From: CAYLZN01 sp964387935
GTDB lineage: Bacteria > Acidobacteriota > Vicinamibacteria > Vicinamibacterales > JAFNAJ01
Length of the DNA: 18,374 nt
Direction: 5' to 3'
Assembly: GCA_964387935.1 (NCBI GenBank)
Contig: CAYLZN010000089.1
Span: 1-18,374 of the forward strand
Numbering within the stretch: position 1 is the stretch's first letter; the number at the start of each line of letters is the position of its first letter. This document shows positions 6,771 through 14,611 of the stretch, piece after piece. The translations under genes and the position numbers were made by a program. Below the pieces are notes generated by a model. It saw nothing but the letters and a program-made list of their open reading frames with translations. It searched no databases and was not told where the DNA came from.

Positions 6771-9700
6771 ATGCGCACGCGGATTACGTGTCTTTCCGCG
6801 GCTGTCGTCGTGACGTTCTCGCTGGTCCAGGTGGCCCCGGTTGGCGCGCAGAACCAGTACTTTCCCTACTACGGGAAGAACCGGATCAAGTACGACAACT
6901 TCGAGTGGCACATCTACACCACCGAACACTTCGAGATCTACTACTATCCCGAACTCGAGCAGCATCTCGAGCGCGTCGCAGGGTACGCCGAAAGCGCCTA
7001 CCAGAAGATCAGCTCCGAGCTGAAGCACGACCTGGCCTTCAAGGTCCCGCTCGTGCTGTTCAAGACCCAGGCGGAGTTCCAGCAGCAGAACGTCATCCCT
7101 GGTGAGGTCCCCGAGGGCGTGGCGGCCTTTGCGGAGCCAGGGCGGGATCGCATGGTGCTCCCCATCGACGAACCGCCCGACCAGCTCTTCCGCCTCATCA
7201 CCCACGAACTCACCCACATCTTCGAGTTCGACATCATCCCGCGCTCACTGATCCGCCAGACCGTGCCCCTGTGGGTGGACGAGGGCCTCGCAGACTACAT
7301 GGCGGGCGTCTGGCGTCCGCTGGACCTGATGACGGTCCGGGACGCCGCGGTCGCCGACATCATCCCCGCCATGAGCAAGCTGGAGGGCTATGGCGAATTC
7401 AACAACCCTCGCCTCATCTACAACCTCGGTCACGTCGCCTTCGAGTTCATCGAGGAGAAGTGGGGTAAGGAGGGCCTGCGCCAGTACCTGTTCTCCCTGC
7501 GCAAGAGCGTGATCGGTGGCGGGGAGAACGCGTACGAAGAGGCGTTCAAGATCGACGCCGACGAGTTCGACGAGCAGTTCGAGAAGTACGTCAAGGACCG
7601 GTTCAAACCGTTCCGTGACAAGGAGCGCCCGGCCGACTACGGCAAGAACCTCGCCCCGAAGCCGGACCGGACGAGGTACACGAGCGTGTTGTCGATCGAA
7701 CCGTCCGCCTCCGGAGACCTGATGGCGGCCGTGGCCGGCAATCGCAAGGATCGCGAACTGGACATCATCCTCGTGTCGACGAAGGACGGCGAGGTGGTGC
7801 GGAACCTGACGAGCGGCTTCGACAAGGACTTCGGGTTCGAGTACATCGCCATCACGGGTGCGCGGTGGAACTCGGTTCCATGGATGAGCTGGTCGCCCAC
7901 TGGCGACCGCATCGCGTACTTCGCACGCACCGAGAAGCAGCGCTCCCTGATCGTCCAGAACGTCGTCACGCGGAAGATCGAGCAGCGCATCGAGATGAAG
8001 ACCGTGGACGTGCCGGAGTCCCCCGACTTCTCGCCGGACGGCCGCAAGATCGTGTTCTCGGCCCTGCAGGGCGCCATCGGTGACATCTGGATCGTCGATC
8101 TCGACACCCTGGAGCAGCGAAACCTGACGAAGGACGAATTCGCCGACTACGCGCCGTCCTTCGCGCCAGACGGAAAGTCGCTCGTGTACCTGGCCCGTAT
8201 CAGCGGCAACGACAAACTCTTCCGACTGGACCTCGCCACTGGGGAGAAGCGGCAGTTAACCTTCGGGACTCACGACGATGCGGCCGCGCACTTCGTGGAC
8301 GAGAACACCCTGGTGTTCGCGTCGACCGCGACCGACCCCGCCCAGCCCATCGAGCCCGAGGTGGCGCGCAACGGCAACATCTACAACATCTGGACGCTGA
8401 ACCTGAAGACCAACGAGCTGCGCCAGTTCACCGACGTGCTCACAGGCAATCTCTCGCCGGTGGTCCTCAAGGAGGGTGACGCGAAGAAGGTGGCGTTCGT
8501 CACCTACTTCAAGGGCGAGTACGGCGTGCACACGATCGACCTCAAGGAGCCCGTGGTCACGGCGTCCACCGATGACTTCGGCGCGCCCGGGCCGGTGATC
8601 GACTTCCAGGCCCCCCTCACCCATACGTTCGTCGAGGCGAACCAGCGCAAGAAAGGCCGCTTCGAGAAGATGTTCCTGGAGGGCCGACCGCCCGTGGCCG
8701 TGGGCGTCACGAGCGGCGGCAACATCTTCGGCGGCACGCAGGTGACGTTCACCGACGTGCTGGGCGACCGGCAATTCAGCTTCTACGCGGCGTCGGTGTC
8801 GCAGTATCGCAACTTCATCGGCACGTACGCCGACCTGTCCGCCCGGTTCCAGTACGCCCTGCAGGGCTATTCGCAGACGCAGTTCTACTACGGGGCGCTC
8901 GCGGGGACGTTGTACGACCCCGGCCTGGGCTTCCTCGAACCGGACGACGCCATCGCGTCGCAGACGTCCTACGGCGGGACGGCCTTCGGGATCTATCCGT
9001 TCAACCGGTACCGTCGCCTGGAGGTGTCGGCTGGTGTGTCCTACTACAAGGAGGAGTACGACGACCCGCTCCTGCAGCAGATCTCCGAAGACTACCAGCA
9101 GGCCAACTACGGGCGCGTCCTCTTCGCTGACGGCTGGCTCGTGCCGTTTGCCGTCTCGTTCATCCAGGAGACCACGGTCTTCCGCGAGTTCGGTCCGCTC
9201 GCGGGGAACACGATGCGACTCACCTACGAGATCGCACCGAAGATCGGCGGGTCACTGGACCGGCAGACCGTTGATGGCGATGTGCGCTACTACCTGCGAC
9301 TCGGAGGCAGCGGACTGCTCGGGCTCAGGGCTCGGGGCTACAAGAGCTGGGGTGGCTATCCGGGCTACTTCTACTTCGGCGGAAACTCCGAGATGCGCGG
9401 ATACGACTATCGCACCTTCGTGGGCGACACCGGCTGGTTCGCCGACGCCGAATTGCGGTTCCCGCTGATCGACGCCATGGCCACGCCGATTGGGATCCTC
9501 GGCGGCATTCGCGGAGTGTTCTTCTTCAACATCGGTGGCGCGTGGTACAACGACCTCCCGTTCACGTTCTACTCGAACGACGACGAGTTGTATCGCCCGA
9601 TCATCAACTACGTCTACAACCCGCTGACGGGGTTCTTCGACCCGGTCTACGGTCCGACGCAGAACGTCACGGGCTTCCGCCTGCGGGACGGGCGCGCGTC

Positions 9701-9869
9701 GTATGGCTTCGGCCTCACGACCTTCGCGCTCGGCTTCCCGGTGCACCTCGACTGGACGTGGCGCACGTTGTTCAACCAGCAGTGGGAGGATGCGCTCTAC
9801 GCGTACGAGGGCGGATCCGACTGGTTCCGCCGCGGCCGTTTCCAGTTCTGGATCGGCTACGACTTCTGA
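6771..9869 (+). CDS. Exported peptidase-MA / TolB-propeller / BamA-like barrel protein
   Basis: A 1032-residue protein in four parts. (1) A signal peptide, cleaved near VGA/QNQ at residue 26. (2) A metalloprotease domain with HELTH (145-149) and a downstream glutamate in WVDEGLADYM (Glu171): the gluzincin HExxH...E set, peptidase MA-like. (3) A TolB/PD40-type beta-propeller, about residues 300-590, with repeats SWSPTGDRIAYFAR, DFSPDGRKIVFSA and SFAPDGKSLVYLAR. (4) A C-terminal region of about 390 residues with alternating aromatic strands, the RGYDYRTF motif near residue 875 typical of Omp85/BamA barrels, and a terminal phenylalanine (FQFWIGYDF) expected for outer-membrane insertion. So it is an outer-membrane barrel displaying a periplasmic protease and propeller. 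Substrate unknown. It is monocistronic and divergent from the sigma operon. Confidence 0.93.
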   Translation: MRTRITCLSAAVVVTFSLVQVAPVGAQNQYFPYYGKNRIKYDNFEWHIYTTEHFEIYYYPELEQHLERVAGYAESAYQKISSELKHDLAFKVPLVLFKTQAEFQQQNVIPGEVPEGVAAFAEPGRDRMVLPIDEPPDQLFRLITHELTHIFEFDIIPRSLIRQTVPLWVDEGLADYMAGVWRPLDLMTVRDAAVADIIPAMSKLEGYGEFNNPRLIYNLGHVAFEFIEEKWGKEGLRQYLFSLRKSVIGGGENAYEEAFKIDADEFDEQFEKYVKDRFKPFRDKERPADYGKNLAPKPDRTRYTSVLSIEPSASGDLMAAVAGNRKDRELDIILVSTKDGEVVRNLTSGFDKDFGFEYIAITGARWNSVPWMSWSPTGDRIAYFARTEKQRSLIVQNVVTRKIEQRIEMKTVDVPESPDFSPDGRKIVFSALQGAIGDIWIVDLDTLEQRNLTKDEFADYAPSFAPDGKSLVYLARISGNDKLFRLDLATGEKRQLTFGTHDDAAAHFVDENTLVFASTATDPAQPIEPEVARNGNIYNIWTLNLKTNELRQFTDVLTGNLSPVVLKEGDAKKVAFVTYFKGEYGVHTIDLKEPVVTASTDDFGAPGPVIDFQAPLTHTFVEANQRKKGRFEKMFLEGRPPVAVGVTSGGNIFGGTQVTFTDVLGDRQFSFYAASVSQYRNFIGTYADLSARFQYALQGYSQTQFYYGALAGTLYDPGLGFLEPDDAIASQTSYGGTAFGIYPFNRYRRLEVSAGVSYYKEEYDDPLLQQISEDYQQANYGRVLFADGWLVPFAVSFIQETTVFREFGPLAGNTMRLTYEIAPKIGGSLDRQTVDGDVRYYLRLGGSGLLGLRARGYKSWGGYPGYFYFGGNSEMRGYDYRTFVGDTGWFADAELRFPLIDAMATPIGILGGIRGVFFFNIGGAWYNDLPFTFYSNDDELYRPIINYVYNPLTGFFDPVYGPTQNVTGFRLRDGRASYGFGLTTFALGFPVHLDWTWRTLFNQQWEDALYAYEGGSDWFRRGRFQFWIGYDF

Positions 9870-9994
9870 CCTTGATGGGACAGAACGGCGGGCGGCGATC
9901 GGCGGGCGACCAGCGGCCTGGTGGGCTCAATCGTTGTTGCCGTCGCGAACCGTCACCTCACTGGAAGTGACAGGACGGATCGACGGGTTCTGCG

Positions 9995-11506
9995 TTAGCT
10001 GTTCCGCCGAAGGCCGAGGACCGAGCGCTTCAGATCGATGCCCACGCTGTAACGCGACAGGAACCTGTGGCCGATGATGCCGCCCACATCGAAGCCGAGC
10101 AGCACGCTGGGCGCGTCGAGATTGAGCACCACCACGGGCTGACGGGTCATGCGGATGGACTCGAACGCGAGGTCCACGCCAGGCAGCAGGTGTGCGTCGG
10201 GATCCCATCCTGAGGTGCCATACACCTTCAGGGGTATCCGGCGTGGGACCTGGACCTGCAGGCTTTCTGCGGTCGAGCGGCTGACCGAGATGACTTCCCC
10301 CCCCGTGTCGACGACGAAGTGCACGGGGGTATCGCCATTCACCCGGCCCCGCACGAGGGCGAGTCGGTGGTGCCGCATCGGGAGCTCGACCTCGTACTCT
10401 TCAGGCGGCAGCGTCTTGCTGATGGTGAGCCAGCGACGCTGGTAGTCGATCTGCACCGAGAACCCGAGCGCGAGTGGGGAGAAGCTCTCGACCTCCTGCG
10501 TGGGCAAGTCGCGGAGCGGAGGGTTCTTGATCAGCGTGGGCACGTTCTGCACCTTCAGCGTGCCGATCTCGAGCGAGTCCATGCGCCCGAGCTGAAGGCC
10601 ACGGAGGCCCACCTGGCCCACGCCTGCCGTGAGCGTGTAGACCACGGGAGAGATGCCCAGGCGCTGCGCCGTGCCTTGCGACACGACGGTCAACTCCGAC
10701 CCGGTGTCCATGACGAGATCCATCGCGCGCCCGTTGACCTTGCCGCGCACGACGATCTTGTCTCGCACCAGCCGGAACGGCATCGTGTGCGTGGCTGCCT
10801 CGCGCGCGGGTTCGACTTTGAGCGGGACGACCTGACCGAAGGACTCCAGGAACCGAACCTGCTGGGTGGTCCAGAGGGCGCGCTGTGACCGGTCCTTGTC
10901 GGGCAGCAGGTTCAGGTAGTTGCGCAGGGAAGCTGCCGCCTCGTCATATCGGCGGAGGCGCTCGAGGACGTAGCCGAGCGTGTGGTGGTATTCCGCCTGA
11001 CGGCCATCGAGTGCCACAGCTTCCCGCGCTTCCGTCAGCGCCTCGTCGAGGAGGTTGCGCGCGGCCAGGGCACGTGCCAGTCCGGCCCTCGCCCGGGGCT
11101 CGACCGGCGCCAGAGTGGCGGCGACCCGATACTGTGCCTCGGCCTCCTCGAAGAGCCCGGCCACCCACAGCGCGTCGCCGTAGAGGGCGAGCGCCCTGCC
11201 GCTCGTCGGTTGCGCCGCCGCCAGGTCCGCCGCCTCCGTCCTCGCGCGCTTGAACTCGCCGGTCTGGAGCAGCGCCCGGACGAGACCGAAGGTCGCCTGC
11301 CAGCGGGCGCGCGACGTGGAACTCGCGCGCAGGCCCTCGAACACCTCGATGGCCTCGGGATACCGCTCCTCGCGGAGCAGCAGGTCAGCCAGCTGGAGCC
11401 GGACCTCGTCAGCGGCCTGGCTGCCAGCGCGCAGCCCTGGCGCCACCAGAACACACGCGAGCAGAGCGACGACAAGTGAACCGGAGCGAAGGGACAAGGG
11501 CTTCAC
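9995..11506 (-). CDS. Secreted TPR protein with two retropepsin-like aspartic protease repeats
   Basis: A 503-residue protein. A hydrophobic signal (about residues 10-27) is followed by TPR-like helical repeats to about residue 215 (for example ALALYGDALWVAGLFEEAEAQYRVAATLAP and HHTLGYVLERLRRYDEAAASLRNYL). Two successive retropepsin-like domains come next. The first has LVMDTGSELTVVS with Asp267, the second HFVVDTGGEVISVS with Asp400, 133 residues apart. Each is followed by a hydrophobic-glycine segment, the second ending VLLGFDVGGIIGHRFLSRY. Ordinary retropepsins are homodimers with one DTG per chain; two per chain would allow a self-contained, pepsin-like active site. Start is GTG 11506 with GGAGG ten bases upstream. 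It lies 57 bases after nuoI on the same strand and may be read through from it. Confidence 0.9.
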   Translation of the reverse strand: MKPLSLRSGSLVVALLACVLVAPGLRAGSQAADEVRLQLADLLLREERYPEAIEVFEGLRASSTSRARWQATFGLVRALLQTGEFKRARTEAADLAAAQPTSGRALALYGDALWVAGLFEEAEAQYRVAATLAPVEPRARAGLARALAARNLLDEALTEAREAVALDGRQAEYHHTLGYVLERLRRYDEAAASLRNYLNLLPDKDRSQRALWTTQQVRFLESFGQVVPLKVEPAREAATHTMPFRLVRDKIVVRGKVNGRAMDLVMDTGSELTVVSQGTAQRLGISPVVYTLTAGVGQVGLRGLQLGRMDSLEIGTLKVQNVPTLIKNPPLRDLPTQEVESFSPLALGFSVQIDYQRRWLTISKTLPPEEYEVELPMRHHRLALVRGRVNGDTPVHFVVDTGGEVISVSRSTAESLQVQVPRRIPLKVYGTSGWDPDAHLLPGVDLAFESIRMTRQPVVVLNLDAPSVLLGFDVGGIIGHRFLSRYSVGIDLKRSVLGLRRNS

Positions 11507-11563
11507 GCTGGCGCTCCCTCCTGAGACGCGCCGAGCCGGGTCCGGGTCTCGGGACGACGATGA

Positions 11564-12034
11564 TCAACGAGTATACGCCCGGATCGGCACCCCGTCGTAC
11601 ATCTCGTCGATCCGCAGGACCTGCGTGGCCCGGCTGTAACTCCCGAGCTCGTAGTCCTCGCTCATCACCAGGGCCTTGATCGGCTTGGTGGGACAGACCT
11701 CCGAGCACAGGCCGCAGAAGCTGCACCGCGACAGATTGAAATCGAAGTAGTCGAGCACCTTGATCTTGAGGCCGGGCTCCCGGTGCCCGCCCAGCCAGAT
11801 CAGATCGTCCGGACACGCCTTGGCGCACTGGTCGCAGACGATGCAGGTCTGGGCGCCATTCTGGGGATCGACCTGGAGTCGGAGCACGCCGCGGAACCGC
11901 GGCGCCACGGGACGCCGTTCCTTCGGGTACTCGAACGTGAACGCAGGTTGCGGGGTGTAGCGCAGCGTGAGCCACAGCCCCTTGAGGATGTCCACGAGGA
12001 ACACAGTACGCAGGAAGCGTGAGAGCGACGCCAT
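11564..12034 (-). CDS. nuoI: NADH-quinone oxidoreductase subunit I
   Basis: A 156-residue NuoI with an N-terminal amphipathic/hydrophobic helix (FLRTVFLVDILKGLWLTLRY) and two complete [4Fe-4S] motifs: C64, C67, C70, C74 and C104, C107, C110, C114. It carries clusters N6a and N6b, which pass electrons toward NuoB. The family sequence ERRPVAPRFRGVLRLQ is present and the length is normal. ATG lies three bases after the nuoB stop. No other complex I subunit gene is in the window, so the membrane arm and NuoCD must be encoded elsewhere. Confidence 0.97.
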   Translation of the reverse strand: MASLSRFLRTVFLVDILKGLWLTLRYTPQPAFTFEYPKERRPVAPRFRGVLRLQVDPQNGAQTCIVCDQCAKACPDDLIWLGGHREPGLKIKVLDYFDFNLSRCSFCGLCSEVCPTKPIKALVMSEDYELGSYSRATQVLRIDEMYDGVPIRAYTR

Positions 12035-12037
12035 GGC

Positions 12038-12574
12038 CTAGCCTCGAGCCTCGACGATGACGGGATCCCCGCCGCCGGCTGGCATGAACCGGGTCTTGCG
12101 GAGCACCGCGTTCTCCTTGCGGATCCGCTCCTGCAGCCGCATGAGCCCGTAGAAAAGGGCCTCGGGGCGCGGCGGACAGCCCGAGACGTAGACGTCCACC
12201 GGTACGACCTTGTCCACGCCCTGCAGCACGCTGTAGGTCGGGAAGGGTCCTCCCGCGTTCGAGCAGCTGCCCATGGAGATGACCCATTTCGGTTCCGGCA
12301 TCTGGTCGTAGAGGCGGCGCAGCACCGGCGCCATCTTCTTGGTGACCGTGCCCGCCACGATCATCAGGTCCGCCTGACGCGGCGAGGCCCGGAAGACCTC
12401 TGCTCCGAACCGGGCGATGTCGAACCGCGGACCGCCCGCGGCCATCATCTCAATCGCGCAGCAGGCGAGGCCGAAGCCCATGGGCCACAGGGACGATTCC
12501 CGCGCCCAGGCCAGGACCTCGTCCACCTTCGTCGTGATGACGCTGTCCTCGAAGCGATGGTCGATGAGCCCCAT
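12038..12574 (-). CDS. nuoB: NADH-quinone oxidoreductase subunit B
   Basis: A 178-residue NuoB (PSST). All four ligands of the terminal cluster N2 are visible: the paired C38-C39 in FGLACCAIEMM, C104 in MGSCSNAGG and C133 in YVSGCPPRPEA. The protein is soluble and sits at the quinone end of the peripheral arm, next to NuoI. AGGAGG upstream of the ATG overlaps the stop of the ferredoxin gene (12 bases between the genes). Direct nuoB–nuoI adjacency is not the usual nuoABCDEFGHIJK order. Confidence 0.97.
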   Translation of the reverse strand: MGLIDHRFEDSVITTKVDEVLAWARESSLWPMGFGLACCAIEMMAAGGPRFDIARFGAEVFRASPRQADLMIVAGTVTKKMAPVLRRLYDQMPEPKWVISMGSCSNAGGPFPTYSVLQGVDKVVPVDVYVSGCPPRPEALFYGLMRLQERIRKENAVLRKTRFMPAGGGDPVIVEARG

Positions 12575-12586
12575 CGGACTCGCCTC

Positions 12587-12847
12587 CTACTTCTGGTAAT
12601 ACTCGGCGTTCTTGGGGATGAAGGACTTCCACTTCTCCGGCACCTCGTCGAGCGCGAAGCAGGCCTCCACCGGGCAGGCCGGCACGCACGCGCCGCAGTC
12701 GATGCACTCGTCCGGGTGGATGTAGAGCATCTCCGCCGACTCGTACTCCGGTTCGTCCTTGCGCGGGTGGATGCAGTCCACCGGGCACACATCGACACAC
12801 GCCGTGTCCTTCGTTCCAATGCAGGGTTCCGCGATGATGTAAGCCAC
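12587..12847 (-). CDS. fdxA: 7Fe ferredoxin ([3Fe-4S][4Fe-4S])
   Basis: An 86-residue ferredoxin beginning (M)AYIIAEPCIGTKDTACVDVCPVDCIHP. The cysteine pattern C9, C17, C21, C25, then C48, C51, C54, C58 with C58 before proline matches FdxA-type 7Fe ferredoxins. By analogy with Azotobacter FdI, C9, C17 and C58 hold the 3Fe cluster and C21, C48, C51, C54 the 4Fe cluster. GTG 12847 has AAGGAGG seven bases upstream. It is 14 bases after the IclR gene and 12 before nuoB. Its operon position suggests it hands electrons to the NuoI/NuoB pair or receives them from it. Confidence 0.95.
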   Translation of the reverse strand: MAYIIAEPCIGTKDTACVDVCPVDCIHPRKDEPEYESAEMLYIHPDECIDCGACVPACPVEACFALDEVPEKWKSFIPKNAEYYQK

Positions 12848-12861
12848 GTGCTGTCCTCCTT

Positions 12862-13572
12862 CTACATGGCGACCGCCGTCGGCAGGTGGCCGAGGCGGAG
12901 CGAGACGAGGCGCGCCAGGTCCGCGGCGCTCCTCGATGCGTCGGTGATGAGGCCGGTATCGTCGGGCGCGTGCGCGAAGACGCCCACCCGCGCCACCTCC
13001 CGGCCCGTGTAGTCGAACACCGGCGCGCACGCACAGGTGAGCCGCTGCGGGGCGCCGGCGCCGGGTGCGCAGTGACCGAACCGCACGACGAGGTCGCCGG
13101 CCCGCGCGACGTCCGAACCGCCCGCCAGCCGCAGGCAGCTCAGCCGGCGCACCGCAGCCGCATCGAGGAAAATCGCGCAGTGCACCGGCATCTCGCGACC
13201 GTAGACGGTGTGCATGGCCACCTCGTCCGGGCCCGCGGTCCAGATGTAGGTGACCTCCCCGCTCGACGGCTGCGCGACGAAGGCCCGAGAGCCTGTGCGG
13301 AGCACGAACTCCCGCACGACCGGATAGGCGTGCAGGCGAACCTCCGAGCGCCCCAGCAAGCGGAAGCTGAGATCGAGCATCTTCAGCGTGAGGCTATACC
13401 GGGCGGTGTCCTCATCCTGCCGCACGTACCCCCGGCGCCGCAGGCGCCCCAGCAGCCGGTGGACGGTCGGCGCGGGCAATCCCAGGGTCCGGGACAGTTC
13501 GCTGACGCTGAGCCCCCGTCGGGCCGCGGCCAGCGCCTCGCAGATCTCAAGCGCCTTGTCGACCGACGTCAT
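12862..13572 (-). CDS. IclR-family transcriptional regulator
   Basis: With the ATG at 13572 the product has 236 residues, close to the family norm. The N-terminal winged helix-turn-helix is clear (VDKALEICEALAAARRGLSVSELSRTLGLPAPTVHRLLGRLRRRGYVRQ), followed by the family's effector-binding domain, with VFDYTGREVARVGVFAHAPD in its last third. IclR proteins often control aromatic-acid breakdown. The ligand cannot be read from sequence. Upstream ATGs at 13647 and 13674 are in frame; I disfavour 13674 because it lies inside the inverted repeat, almost at the inferred transcription start. None of the starts has a strong ribosome site. The gene leads a tight operon with the ferredoxin, nuoB and nuoI. 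Confidence 0.9.
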   Translation of the reverse strand: MTSVDKALEICEALAAARRGLSVSELSRTLGLPAPTVHRLLGRLRRRGYVRQDEDTARYSLTLKMLDLSFRLLGRSEVRLHAYPVVREFVLRTGSRAFVAQPSSGEVTYIWTAGPDEVAMHTVYGREMPVHCAIFLDAAAVRRLSCLRLAGGSDVARAGDLVVRFGHCAPGAGAPQRLTCACAPVFDYTGREVARVGVFAHAPDDTGLITDASRSAADLARLVSLRLGHLPTAVAM

Positions 13573-13653
13573 CTGGCCACGCGTCGTCCCGGGAGTGCCA
13601 CCGGCACGCACGCCAACGTCCGATCCGGTGTGAGACTTTGCCAGCATTCCAAT

Positions 13654-13713
13654 ATGCGGAATCTGCTTCCGCATGACAGAACCAGTGATACCACCCAAGC
13701 CGGTCCGGATCAA
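13654..13713 (-). promoter_or_regulatory. Promoter and inverted-repeat operator of the IclR–ferredoxin–nuoBI operon
   Basis: Reading leftward, TTGATC (13713-13708), a 17-base spacer and TATCAC (13690-13685) form a plausible sigma-70 promoter. Just downstream is a perfect inverted repeat, ATGCGGAA – 5 bases – TTCCGCAT (13654-13674), placed at about +4 to +24 of the transcript. An overlapping ATTCC...GGAAT repeat (13646-13662) adds a further half-site in the same spacing style. Autoregulation by the IclR protein is the natural inference. Confidence 0.6.
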
Positions 13714-13735
13714 GGCTGGAACTGGTCGGGTATCG

Positions 13736-14497
13736 TTATCGGGACGGCGCCACCGTCAGCCAGATGTCACCCCGCACGGCGTCGAGCGAAATCAGCGGAT
13801 CTCCTGCGCCGATCACCGCCTCGCCGAACTTCGGCCCGAAGCCCTTTCGCTCTTCGAGCGGCAGGTCGGAGCGGATGCTCCCGTTCAGGGTCAGCGCGAG
13901 CACGCGGGCGTCGGTGGGGCGCCGGACGAGGCCCAGCCGGATGTGGCCGTTGAAGGTGCGCAACCGCAGGAGACCCGGGCTCACGAGTTCGGCGTCGGAC
14001 ACCGTGAGATCGCCAGATCCCGTCTCGAGCCGCACGGTCCCAGCGATCCGCCGCGCCTCGATCGGTCCCCGCTCGACCTTCGCCTGCAGGAGCCCCCGGA
14101 CGCCCTCGACGTCGAAACGGCCCTCGAAGACCTCGACGCGCTGCAACATCACGTCGACCGGCACGCGGAGCGTCGCGCGGACCCTGACCGACGGGTCTTT
14201 TCCCTCGTGGGGTTGGACCGCTCGGACCGTGATCGCCTCCGGCGTCTCCTCGACGGTCAGATCCAGCGTCTCTGGCTCCCGTGCCCCTCGCCCGTCGGGC
14301 ACGATCTCGACCTCCAGTCCCGGCTGCGCCCAGGCCTGCACCCGAAGCTCTCCCACGGCGAGCAGGACGATGACCGGACGCCCGGCGAGGTCGGCGATGA
14401 TCTTGCGGACGGGCCGCTCCGCGCTTGCCTGAAGGGTGGCCGCGCAGGCCAGCAGCCATGCGACCCTGACCTGGCCGGGCACGATTCGTGTCGTCAC
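13736..14497 (-). CDS. Exported DUF4097-like beta-strand repeat protein
   Basis: A 253-residue protein with a signal-like N-terminus (TTRIVPGQVRVAWLLACAATLQASA) and then repeated beta-strand units of the kind seen in DUF4097 'putative adhesin' proteins, such as VEVFEGRFDVEGVRGLLQAKVERGPIEARRIAGTVRLETGSGDLTVSD. The turn motifs (G-x-I-x-A, S-G-D-L-x-V) suggest a right-handed beta-helix or sandwich. Function unknown. GTG 14497 fits a signal peptide start; ATG 14542 is in frame but lies on the TATAAT box and gives an untypical N-terminus. The frame continues open far upstream over other genes, where the product is not protein-like. It stands alone, divergent from the cupredoxin gene. Confidence 0.8.
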   Translation of the reverse strand: MTTRIVPGQVRVAWLLACAATLQASAERPVRKIIADLAGRPVIVLLAVGELRVQAWAQPGLEVEIVPDGRGAREPETLDLTVEETPEAITVRAVQPHEGKDPSVRVRATLRVPVDVMLQRVEVFEGRFDVEGVRGLLQAKVERGPIEARRIAGTVRLETGSGDLTVSDAELVSPGLLRLRTFNGHIRLGLVRRPTDARVLALTLNGSIRSDLPLEERKGFGPKFGEAVIGAGDPLISLDAVRGDIWLTVAPSR

Positions 14498-14540
14498 GGG
14501 CCTTCTCTCTTCGGCGAACCCAGGGATCCCGAAGGTGCGC

Positions 14541-14548
14541 ATTATAAT
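14541..14548. promoter_or_regulatory. Palindromic ATTATAAT, possible -10 element
   Basis: The octamer holds TATAAT on both strands: 14546-14541 leftward and 14543-14548 rightward, in an otherwise GC-rich divergent gap (14498-14611). Leftward it sits well before the DUF4097-like start at 14497. No good -35 is seen in either direction; leftward the best hexamer at 17 bases is CAAAAC. Confidence 0.35.
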
Positions 14549-14611
14549 CGCGTCGCAAACAGCGTTTTGACGCGCGACGAGGACAGCCGATGTCGCGCAA
14601 TGGAGTGACCC

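Noticed and set aside
9952..9971. Short inverted repeats (GTCAC...GTGAC; TCACT-GGA-AGTGA) between convergent genes as a terminator
   Set aside because: The stems are only 5 bases, AT/GC mixed, and no T-run follows on either strand.
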